A stretch of DNA of 64,000 nt. Source: Pseudorasbora parva. Its lineage: Eukaryota; Chordata; Actinopteri; Cypriniformes; Gobionidae. Where the stretch lies: contig NC_090179.1 of the NCBI RefSeq assembly GCF_024679245.1, positions 9,482,827-9,546,826 of the forward strand, written 5' to 3'. How positions within the stretch are numbered: the first letter of the stretch is position 1; each line of letters begins with the position of its first letter. A model generated the notes under the pieces. That model worked only from the letters and a program-made list of their open reading frames with translations, searched no databases and was not told the DNA's origin. Shown piece after piece: positions 47,729 through 59,960 of the stretch. Position numbers and translations under genes: made by a program.

Positions 47729-50700
47729 TCTCGTTCCCTCTCAGGGAACACGGCTTATATTCATAACCCGAGACGTTTCTTCAGTATATCAAGGATGAGA
47801 TTTTTTTGACAAAAAAAAAAAAAAATCTGACCCGAGATTCCATGAACTTGAACTTTCTATGCATATAAATAGAATCCATCTCATGTTTTATTAGATCTTC
47901 AATGATGACCATTTTATCTTATTTTTGGCCAGATTGTTTGAACTTGAACCTTCTTTAAAGACTTCTGACATTCTGATGTTTCTTCAGTAGATCAAGGATG
48001 ATAATTTTTTGACAAAAAAAAATCTGACACTGGATCCCATGAACTTGAACGTTCTATGCATATAAATAGATTCATTCTGATGCATTGGTTCAGGGATGAC
48101 CTATTGAACTTATCTGTGCCCAAATACTCTTTGAACTTGAACATTCTACACAGACTTTATGACTACCTGTGGTTTCATCAGTAGGTCAAGGAAGACATTT
48201 TTTGACAAAAAAAAAAATCTGACCCTGGATCCCATGAATTTGAACTTTCTATGCATATAAATAGATTCATTCTGATGCATTGGTTCAGGGATGACATATT
48301 GAACCTATTTGTGGCCAAATAGTCTTTGAACTTGAACATTATACACAGACTTTATGACTTTTTGTTGTTTCTTCAGTATATCAAGGATGAGATTTTTTTT
48401 TGACAAAAAAAAGATTCTGACCCTGGATCCCATGAACTTGAAATTTCTATGCACATAAAAAGATTCATTCTGATGCATTGTTTCAGGGATGACCTATTGA
48501 ACCTATTTGTGGCCAAATAGTCTTTGAACTTGAACATTATACACAGACTTTATGACTTTTTGTTGTTTCTTCAGTATATCAAGGATGAGATTTTTTTGAC
48601 AAAAAAAAAGATTCTGACCCTGGATCCCATGAACTTGAAATTTCTATGCACATAAAAAGATTCCTTCTAATGCAGTGGTTCAAGGATGACCTTTTGAACT
48701 TATTTGTGCCCAAATACTCTTTAAACTTGAACATTCTATAAAGACTTTATGACTACCTGTGGTTTCATCAGTAGGTCAAGGAAGATATTTTAAAAAATAA
48801 ATAAATAAATAAATCTCACCCTAGATTCCTTGATCTTGAACTTTCTATGCATATAAATAGATTCCTTCTGATGCAGTGGTACAGGGATGATCTATTGTAC
48901 CTATTTGTGGCCAAATAGTCTTTGAACTTGAACATTCCACACAGACTTTATGACTTTTTGTTGTTTCTTCAGTATATCAAGGATGAGATTTTTTTAACAA
49001 AAAAAAAAAATCTGACCCGAGATTCCATGAACTTGAACTTTCTATGCATATCAATAGATTCCTTCTGATGTTTTATTAGTTCTTCAATGATGACCATTTG
49101 AACTTATTTTTGGCCAGATTCTTTGAACTTGAACCTTCTTTAAAGACTTCTGACATTCCGTTGTTTCTTCAGTAGATCAAGGATGAGAATTTTTTGACAA
49201 AATTTTTTTTTACCCTGGATCCCATGAACTTGAACTTTCTATGCATATAAATTGATTCCTTCTGATGCAGTGGTACAGGGATGATCTATTGAACCTATTT
49301 GTGGCCAAATAGTCTTTGAACTTGAACATTCCACACAGACTTTATGACTTTCTGTTGTTTCTTCAGTATATCAAGGATGAGATTTTTTTGACAAAAAAAA
49401 AAAAATCTGACCCGAGATTCCATGAACTTGAACTTTCTATGCATATAAATAGATTCCTTCTGATGTTTTATTAGTTCTTCAATGATGACCATTTTAACTT
49501 ATTTTTGGCCAGATTCTTTGAACTTGAACCTTCTTTAAAGACTTCTGACATTCTGTTGTTTCTTCAGTAGATCAAGGATGAGAATTTTTTGACAAAAAAA
49601 AATCTGACCCTGGATCCCATGAACTTGAACTTTCTATGCATATAAATTGATTCCTTCTGATGAAGTGGTTCAAGGATGACCTTTTGACATTATTTGTGCC
49701 CAAATACTCTTTGACATTGAACATTCTTTAAAGACTTTATGACTACCTGTGGTTTCATCAGTAGGTCAAGGAAGACATTTTTTGACAAAAAAAAAAAAAA
49801 AAATCTCACCCTAGATTCCATGAACTTGAACTTTCTATGCATACAGATTCCTTCTGATGTTTTATTAGTTCTTCAAGGATGACCATTTGAACTTATTTTT
49901 GGCCAGATTTGTTGAACTTGAACCTTGTATAAAGATTTCTGACATTCTGTTGTTTCTTCAGTAGATCAAGGATGAGATTTTTTTGACCAAAAAAAAAAGA
50001 TTCTGACCCTGGATCCCATGAACTTGAACTTTCTATGCATATAAATAGATTACTTCTGATGCAGTGGTTCAAGGATGACCTTCTGAACTTATCTGTGCCC
50101 AAATACTCTTTGAACTTGAACATTCTACACAGACTTTATGACTACCTGTTGTTTCATCAGTAGGTCAAGGAAGACATTTTTTGGCAAAAAAATAAATAAA
50201 TAAATCTCACCCTAGATTCCATGAACTTGAACTTTCTATGCATATAAATAGATTACTTCTGGTGCAGTGGTTCAAGGATAACCTTTTGAACTTATTTGTG
50301 CCCAAATACTCTTTGAACTTGAACATTCTATAAAGACTTTATGACTACCTGTGGTTTCATCAGTAGGTCAAGGAAGACATTTTTTGACAAAAAAAAATAA
50401 ATCTGACCCTGGATCCCATGAATTTGAACTTTCTATGCATATAAATAGATTCATTCTGATGCATTGGTTCAGGGATGACCTATTGAACCTATTTGTGGCC
50501 AAAAAGTCTTTGAACTTGAACATTATACACAGACTTTATGACTTTGCGTTGATTCTTCAGTATATCAAGGATGAGATTTTTTTGACAAAAAAAAAAAAGA
50601 TTCTGACCCTGGATCCCATGAACTTGAAATTTCTATGCATATAAAAAGATTCCTTCTAATGCAGTGGTTCAAGGATGACCTTTTGAACTTATTTGTGCCC

Positions 50701-53442
50701 AAATACTCTTTAAACTTGAACATTCTATAAAGACTTTATGACTACCTGTGGTTTCATCAGTAGGTCAAGGAAGATATTTTTTTGAAAATAAATAAATAAA
50801 TAAATCTCACCCTAGATTCCTTGAACTTGAACTTTCTTTGCATATAAATAGATTCCTTCTGATGCAGTGGTACAGGGATGATCTATTGAACCTATTTGTG
50901 GCCAAATAGTCTTTGAACTTGAACATTCCACACAGACTTTATGACTTTCTGTTGTTTCTTCAGTATATCAAGGATGAGATTTTTTTAACAAAAAAAAAAA
51001 AAAATCTCACCCTAGATTCCATGAACTTGAACTTTCTATGCATATAAATAGATTCCTTCTGATGTTTTATTAGTTCTTCAATGATGACCATTTTAACTTA
51101 TTTTTGGCCAGATTCTTTGAACTTGAACCTTTTTTAAAGACTTCTGACATTCTGTTGTTTCTTCAGTAGATCAAGGATGATAATTTTTTAACAAAAAAAA
51201 AAATCTGACCCTGGATCCCCTGAACTTGCCCTTTCTATGCATATAAATAGATTACTTCTGATGCAGTGGTTCAAGGATGACCTTTTGAACTTATCTGTGC
51301 CCAAATACTCTTTGAACTTGAACATTCTACACAGACTTTATGACTACCTGTTGTTTCATCAGTAGGTCAAGGAAGACATTTTTTGGCAAAAAAAAAAATC
51401 TGACCTTGGATCCCATGAATTTGAACTTTCTATGCATATAAATAGATTCATTCTGATGCATTGGTTCAGGGAAGAGCTATTGAACCTATTTGTGGCCAAA
51501 TAGTCTTTTAACTTGAACATTATACACAGACTTTATGACTTTTTGTTGTTTCTACAGTATATCAAGGATGAGATTTTTTTGAGTAAAAAAAATTCTCAAC
51601 CTAGATTCCATGAACTTGAACTTTATATGCATATAAATAGATTTATTCTGATGTTTTATTAGTTCTTCAAGGACGACCTTTTGAACTTATTTTTGGCAAG
51701 ATTCTTTGAACTTGAATCTTCTTTAAAGACTTCTGACGGTCTGTTGTTTCTTCAGTAGATCAAGGTTGAGATTTTTTTTGACAAAAAAAAAAAAAGATTC
51801 TGACCCTGGATCCCATGAACTTGAACTTTCTACACATATAAATAGATTACTTCTGGTGCAGTGGTTCAAGGATGACCTTTTGAACTGATTTGTGCCCAAA
51901 TACTCTTTGAACTTGAACATTCTATAAAGACTTATGACTACCTGTGGTTTCATCAGTAGGTCAAGGAAGACATTTTTTGACAAAAAATAATAATCTCACC
52001 CTAGATTCCATGAACTTGAACTTTCTATGCATATAGATTCCTTCTGATGTTTTATTAGTTCTTCAAGGATGACCATTTGAACTTATTTTTGGCTAGATTC
52101 TTTGAACTTGAACCTTGTTTAAAGATTTCTGACATTCTGTTGTTTCTTCAGTAGATCAAGGATGAGATTTTTTTGACCAAAAAAAAAAGATTCTAACCCT
52201 GGATCCCATGAACTTGAACTTTCTATGCATATAAATAGATTACTTCTGATGCAGTGGTTCAAGGATGACCTTTTGAACTTATTTGTGCCCAAATACTCTT
52301 TGAACTTGAACATTCTACACAGACTTTATGACTACCTGTTTTCATCAGTAGGTCAAGGAAGACATTTTTTGGCAAAAAAAAAAAAAATCTCACCCTAGAT
52401 TCCATGAACTTGAACGTTCTATGCATATAAATAGATTACTTCTGGTGGAGTGGTTCAAGGACGACCTTTTGAAACTATTTGTGCCCAAATACTCTTTGAA
52501 CTTGAACATTCTATAAAGACTTTATGACTACCTGTGGTTTCATCAGTAGGTCAAGGAAGACATTTTTTGACAAAAAAAAAAATCTGACCCTGGATCCCAT
52601 GAATTTGAACTTTCTATGCATATAAATAGATTCATTCTGAAGCATTGGTTCAGGGATGACCTATTGAACCTATTTGTGGCCAAATAGTCTTTGAACTTGA
52701 ACATTATACACAGACTTTATGACTTTTTGTTGTTTCTTCAGTATATGAAGGATGAGATTTTTTTTGACAAAAAAAAAGATTCTGACCCTGGATCCCATGA
52801 ACTTGAAATTTCTATGCACATAAAAAGATTCATTCTGATGCATTGGTTCAGGGATGACCTATTGAACCTATTTGTGGCCAAATAGTCTTTGAACTTGAAC
52901 ATTATACACAGACTTTATGACTTTTTGTTGTTTCTTCAGTATATCAAGGATGAGATTTTTTTGACAAAAAAAAGATTCTGACCCTGGATCCCATGAACTT
53001 GAAATTTCTATGCACATAAAAAGATTCCTTCTAATGCAGTGGTTCAAGGATGACCTTTTGAACTTATTTGTGCCCAAATATTCTTTAAACTTGAACATTC
53101 TATAAAGACTTTATGACTACCTGTGGTTTCATCAGTAGGTCAAGGAAGATATTTTAAAAAATAAATAAATAAATAAATCTCACCCTAGATTCCTTGAACT
53201 TGAACTTTCTATGCATATAAATAGATTCCTTCTGATGCAGTGGTACAGGGATGATCTATTGTACCTATTTGTGGCCAAATAGTCTTTGAACTTGAACATT
53301 CCACACAGACTTTATGACTTTCTGTTGTTTCTTCAGTATATCAAGGATGAGATTTTTTTGAAAAAAAAAAAAAAAAATCTGACCCGAGATTCCATGAACT
53401 TGAACTTTCTATGCATATAAATAGAGTCCTTCTGATGTTTTA

Positions 53443-53502
53443 TTAGTTCATTAATAAAATAGTTTTATTATAGTTTTATTAATAGTTTTATTAGTTTAAA
53501 TG
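53443..53502 (+). repeat. AT-rich local expansion inside a satellite monomer (unit 2)
   Basis: Same insertion of AGTTTTATTA-like copies as at 18546-18604. It lies 1.5 kb from the DIRS right end in unit 1 but 5.7 kb away in unit 2, which shows about 4.2 kb of satellite gained or lost between the two landmarks. Confidence 0.8.
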
Positions 53503-53989
53503 ATGACCATTTGAACTTATTTTTGGCCAGATTCTTTGAACTTGAACCTTCTTTAAAGACTTCTGACATTCTGTTGTTTCTTCAGTAGATCAAGGATGAG
53601 AATTTTTTGACAAAAAAAAATCTGACCCTGGATCCCATGAACTTGAACTTTCTATGCATATAAATAGATTACTTCAGATGAAGTGGTTCAAAGATGACCT
53701 TTTGAACTTATTTGTGCCCAAATACTCTTTGAACTTGAACATTCTATAAAGACTTTATGACTACCTGTGGTTTCATCAGTAGGTCAAGGAAGATATTTTT
53801 AAAAAAAAAAAAATAAATAAATCTCACCCTAGATTCCTTGAACTTGAACTTTCTATGCATATAAATAGATTCCTTCTGATGCAGTGGTACAGGGATGATC
53901 TATTGAACCTATTTGTGGCCAAATAGTCTTTGAACTTGAACATTCCACACAGACTTTATGACTTTTTGTTGTTTCTTCAGTATATCAAG

Positions 53990-56900
53990 GATGAGATTTT
54001 TTTAACAAAAAAAAAAAAAAAATCTGACCCGAGATTCCATGAACTTGAACTTTCTATGCATATCAATAGATTCCTTCTGATGTTTTATTAGTTCTTCAAT
54101 GATGACCATTTGAACTTATTTTTGGCCAGATTCTTTGAACTTGAACCTTCTTTAAAGACTTCTGACATTGCGTTGTTTCTTCAGTAGATCAAGGATGAGA
54201 ATTTTTTGACAAAATTTTTTTTTACCCTGGATCCCATGAACTTGAACTTTCTATGCATATAAATTGATTCCTTCTGATGCAGTGGTACAGGGATGATCTA
54301 TTGAACCTATTTGTGGCCAAATAGTCTTTGAACTTGAACATTCCACACAGACTTTATGACTTTCTGTTGTTTCTTCAGTATATCAAGGATGAGATTTTTT
54401 TGACAAAAAAAAAAAAAAAATCTGACCCGAGATTCCATGAACTTGAACTTTCTATGCATACAAATAGATTCCTTCTGATGTTTTATTAGTTCTTCAATGA
54501 TGACCATTTTAACTTATTTTTGGCCAGATTCTTTGAACTTGAACCTTCTTTAAAGACTTCTGACATTCTGTTGTTTCTTCAGTAGATCAAGGATGAGAAT
54601 TTTTTGACAAAAAAAATCTGACCCTGGATCCCATGAACTTGAACTTTCTATGAATATAAATTGATTCCTTCTGATGCAGTGGTTCAAGGATGACCTTTTG
54701 AACTTATTTGTGCCCAAATACTCTTTGACATTGAACATTCTTTAAAGACTTTATGACTACCTGTGGTTTCATCAGTAGGTCAAGGAAGACATTTTTTGAC
54801 AAAAAAAAAAAAAAATCTCACCCTAGATTCCATGAACTTGAACTTTCTATGCATACAGATTCCTTCTGATGTTTTATTAGTTCTTCAAGGATGACCATTT
54901 GAACTTATTTTTGGCCAGATTCGTTGCACTTGAACCTTGTTTAAAGATTTCTGACATTCTATTGTTTCTTCAGTAGATCAAGGATGAGATTTTTTTGACC
55001 AAAAAAAAAAAGATTCTGACCCTGGATCCCATGATCTTGAACTTTCTATGCATATAAATAGATTACTTCTGATGCAGTGGTTCAAGGATGACCTTCTGAA
55101 CTTATCTGTGCCCAAATACTCTTTGAACTTGAACATTCTACACAGACTTTATGACTACCTGTTGTTTCATCAGTAGGTCAAGGAAGACATTTTTTGGCAA
55201 AAAAATAAATAAATAAATCTCACCCTAGATTCCATGAACTTGAACTTTCTATGCATATAAATAGATTACTTCTGGTGCAGTGGTTCAAGGATAACCTTTT
55301 GAACTTATTTGTGCCCAAATACTCTTTGAACTTGAACATTCTATAAAGACTTTATGACTACCTGTGGTTTCATCAGTAGGTCAAGGAAGATATTTTTTGA
55401 CAAAAAATAAATAAATCTGACCCTGGATCCCATGAATTTGAACTTTCTATGCATATTAATAGATTCATTCTGATGCATTGGTTCAGGGATGACCTATTGA
55501 ACCTATTTGTGGCCAAATAGTCTTTGAACTTGAACATTATACACAGACTTTATGACTTTGCGTTGTTTCTTCAGTATATCAAGAATGAGATTTTTTTGAC
55601 AAAAAAAAAAAAGATTCTGACCCTGGATCCCATGAACTTGAAATTTCTATGCATATAAAAAGATTCCTTCTAATGCAGTGGTTCAAGGATGACATTTTGA
55701 ACTTATTTGTGCCCAAATACTCTTTAAACTTGAACATTCTATAAAGACTTTATGACTACCTGTGGTTTCATCAGTAGGTCGAGGAAGATATTTTTTTGAA
55801 AATAAATAAATAAATAAATCTCACCCTAGATTCCTTGAACTTGAACTTTCTTTGCATATAAATAGATTCCTTCTGATGCAGTTGTACAGGGATGATCTAT
55901 TGAACCTATTTGTGGCCAAATAGTCTTTGAACTTGAACATTCCACACAGACTTTATGACTTTTTGTTGTTTCTTCAGTATATCAAGGATGAGATTTAAAA
56001 AAAAAAAAAAAAAAAAAAAATCTGACCCTGAGATTCCATGAACTTGAACTTTCTATGCATATCAATAGATTCCTTCTGATGTTTTATTAGTTCTTCAATG
56101 ATGACCATTTGAACTTATTTTTGGCCAGATTCTTTGAACTTGAACCTTCTTTAAAGACTTCTGACATTCCGTTGTTTCTTCAGTAGATCAAGGATGAGAA
56201 TTTTTTGACAAAATTTTTTTTTACCCTGGATCCCATGAACTTTAACTTTCTATGCATATAAATTGATTCCTTCTGATGCAGTGGTACAGGGATGATCTAT
56301 TGAACCTATTTGTGGCCAAATAGTCTTTGAACTTGAACATTCCACACAGACTTTATGACTTTCTGTTGTTTCTTCAGTATATCAAGGATGAGATTTTTTT
56401 GACAAAAAAAAAAAAAAAAATCTGACCCGAGATTCCATGAACTTGAACTTTCTATGCATACAAATAGATTCCTTCTGATGTTTTATTAGTTCTTCAATGA
56501 TGACCATTTTAACTTATTTTTGGCCAGATTCTTTGAACTTGAACCTTCTTTAAAGACTTCTGACATTCTGTTGTTTCTTCAGTAGATCAAGGATGAGAAT
56601 TTTTTGACAAAAAAAATCTGACCCTGGATCCCATGAACTTGAACTTTCTATGAATATAAATTGATTCCTTCTGATGCAGTGGTTCAAGGATGACCTTTTG
56701 AACTTATTTGTGCCCAAATACTCTTTGACATTGAACATTCTTTAAAGACTTTATGACTACCTGTGGTTTCATCAGTAGGTCAAGGAAGACATTTTTTGAC
56801 AAAAAAAAAAAAAAATTCTCACCCTAGATTCCATGAACTTGAACTTTCTATGCATACAGATTCCTTCTGATGTTTTATTAGTTCTTCAAGGATGACCATT

Positions 56901-59900
56901 TGAACTTATTTTTGGCCAGATTCGTTGCACTTGAACCTTGTTTAAAGATTTCTGACATTCTATTGTTTCTTCAGTAGATCAAGGATGAGATTTTTTTGAC
57001 CAAAAAAAAAAAGATTCTGACCCTGGATCCCATGATCTTGAACTTTCTATGCATATAAATAGATTACTTCTGATGCAGTGGTTCAAGGATGACCTTCTGA
57101 ACTTATCTGTGCCCAAATACTCTTTGAACTTGAACATTCTACACAGACTTTATGACTACCTGTTGTTTCATCAGTAGGTCAAGGAAGACATTTTTTGGCA
57201 AAAAAATAAATAAATAAATCTCACCCTAGATTCCATGAACTTGAACTTTCTATGCATATAAATAGATTACTTCTGGTGCAGTGGTTCAAGGATAACCTTT
57301 TGAACTTATTTGTGCCCAAATACTCTTTGAACTTGAACATTCTATAAAGACTTTATGACTACCTGTGGTTTCATCAGTAGGTCAAGGAAGACATTTTTTG
57401 ACAAAAAATAAATAAATCTGACCCTGGATCCCATGAATTTGAACTTTCTATGCATATTAATAGATTCATTCTGATGCATTGGTTCAGGGATGACCTATTG
57501 AACCTATTTGTGGCCAAATAGTCTTTGAACTTGAACATTATACACAGACTTTATGACTTTGCGTTGTTTCTTCAGTATATCAAGAATGAGATTTTTTTGA
57601 CAAAAAAAAAAAAAGATTCTGACCCTGGATCCCATGAACTTGAAATTTCTATGCATATAAAAAGATTCCTTCTAATGCAGTGGTTCAAGGATGACATTTT
57701 GAACTTATTTGTGCCCAAATACTCTTTAAACTTGAACATTCTATAAAGACTTTATGACTACCTGTGGTTTCATCAGTAGGTCAAGGAAGATATTTTTTTG
57801 AAAATAAATAAATAAATAAATCTCACCCTAGATTCCTTGAACTTGAACTTTCTTTGCATATAAATAGATTCCTTCTGATGCAGTTGTACAGGGATGATCT
57901 ATTGAACCTATTTGTGGCCAAATAGTCTTTGAACTTGAACATTCCACACAGACTTTATGACTTTTTGTTGTTTCTTCAGTATATCAAGGATGAGATTTTT
58001 TTAACAAAAAAAAAAAAAAATCTGACCCTGAGATTCCATGAACTTGAACTTTCTATGCATATCAATAGATTCCTTCTGATGTTTTATTAGTTCTTCAATG
58101 ATGACCATTTGAACTTATTTTTGGCCAGATTCTTTGAACTTGAACCTTCTTTAAAGACTTCTGACATTCCGTTGTTTCTTCAGTAGATCAAGGATGAGAA
58201 TTTTTTGACAAAATTTTTTTTTACCCTGGATCCCATGAACTTTAACTTTCTATGCATATAAATTGATTCCTTCTGATGCAGTGGTACAGGGATGATCTAT
58301 TGAACCTATTTGTGGCCAAATAGTCTTTGAACTTGAACATTCCACACAGACTTTATGACTTTCTGTTGTTTCTTCAGTATATCAAGGATGAGATTTTTTT
58401 GACAAAAAAAAAAAAAATCTGACCCGAGATTCCATGAACTTGAACTTTCTATGCATACAAATAGATTCCTTCTGATGTTTTATTAGTTCTTCAATGATGA
58501 CCATTTTAACTTATTTTTGGCCAGATTCTTTGAACTTGAACCTTCTTTAAAGACTTCTGACATTCTGTTGTTTCTTCAGTAGATCAAGGATGAGAATTTT
58601 TTGACAAAAAAAATCTGACCCTGGATCCCATGAACTTGAACTTTCTATGAATATAAATTGATTCCTTCTGATGCAGTGGTTCAAGGATGACCTTTTGAAC
58701 TTATTTGTGCCCAAATACTCTTTGACATTGAACATTCTTTAAAGACTTTATGACTACCTGTGGTTTCATCAGTAGGTCAAGGAAGACATTTTTTGACAAA
58801 AAAAAAAAAAAAATCACCCTAGATTCCATGAACTTGAACTTTCTATGCATACAGATTCCTTCTGATGTTTTATTAGTTCTTCAAGGATGACCATTTGAAC
58901 TTATTTTTAGCCAGATTCGTTGCACTTGAACCTTGTTTAAAGATTTCTGACATTCTATTGTTTCTTCAGTAGATCAAGGATGAGATTTTTTTGACCAAAA
59001 AAAAAAAGATTCTGACCCTGGATCCCATGATCTTGAACTTTCTATGCATATAAATAGATTACTTCTGATGCAGTGGTTCAAGGATGACCTTCTGAACTTA
59101 TCTGTGCCCAAATACTCTTTGAACTTGAACATTCTACACAGACTTTATGACTACCTGTTGTTTCATCAGTAGGTCAAGGAAGACATTTTTTGGCAAAAAA
59201 ATAAATAAATAAATCTCACCCTAGATTCCATGGACTTGAACTTTCTATGCATATAAATAGATTACTTCTGGTGCAGTGGTTCAAGGATAACCTTTTGAAC
59301 TTATTTGTGCCCAAATACTCTTTGAACTTGAACATTCTATAAAGACTTTATGACTACCTGTGGTTTCATCAGTAGGTCAAAATACAATTTTTTGTATTTT
59401 TTGACAAAAAATAAATAAATCTGACCCTGGATCCCATGAATTTGAACTTTCTATGCATATTAATAGATTCATTCTGATGCATTGGTTCAGGGATGACCTA
59501 TTGAACCTATTTGTGGCCAAATAGTCTTTGAACTTGAACATTATACACAGACTTTATGACTTTGCGTTGTTTCTTCAGTATATCAAGAATGAGATTTTTT
59601 TGACAAAAAAAAAAAAAGATTCTGACCCTGGATCCCATGAACTTGAAATTTCTATGCATATAAAAAGATTCCTTCTAATGCAGTGGTTCAAGGATGACAT
59701 TTTGAACTTATTTGTGCCCAAATACTCTTTAAACTTGAACATTCTATAAAGACTTTATGACTACCTGTGGTTTCATCAGTAGGTCAAGGAAGATATTTTT
59801 TTGAAAATAAATAAATAAATAAATCTCACCCTAGATTCCTTGAACTTGAACTTTCTTTGCATATAAATAGATTCCTTCTGATGCAGTTGTACAGGGATGA

Positions 59901-59960
59901 TCTATTGAACCTATTTGTGGCCAAATAGTCTTTGAACTTGAACATTCCACACAGACTTTA
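53990..59960 (+). repeat. Three copies of a 2.0-kb higher-order repeat
   Basis: A ten-monomer block repeats about three times with a period of 1997-2003 bp. The marker monomer with CAAAATTTTTTTTTACCC is at about 54210, 56210 and 58210. The TATGAATATAAATTG variant recurs at about 54650, 56650 and 58647, and GACTTTGCGTTG at about 55555, 57555 and 59558. The very high similarity marks this as the most recently amplified part of the window. Confidence 0.85.
55997..56020 (+). repeat. 24-bp poly-A tract
   Basis: The longest homopolymer I saw. The equivalent site in sister copies (about 53995 and 57995) reads T7, then AACA, then an A run. Here the T7-AAC part has been lost or converted and a pure A24 remains. 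Confidence 0.8.

Larger units (their letters stand above)
42447..47774 (+). mobile_element. DIRS-like tyrosine-recombinase retrotransposon, copy 2
   Basis: Also 5328 bp, inserted at the same point of the same satellite monomer type as copy 1 and flanked by near-identical satellite. It was therefore duplicated with the macro-unit rather than inserted independently. I counted roughly two dozen differences from copy 1, about 99.5% identity. Gag and RT are joined in one open frame, but the recombinase is frameshifted, the left TATA box is altered, and the right end no longer pairs perfectly with the internal complementary region. Confidence 0.96.
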
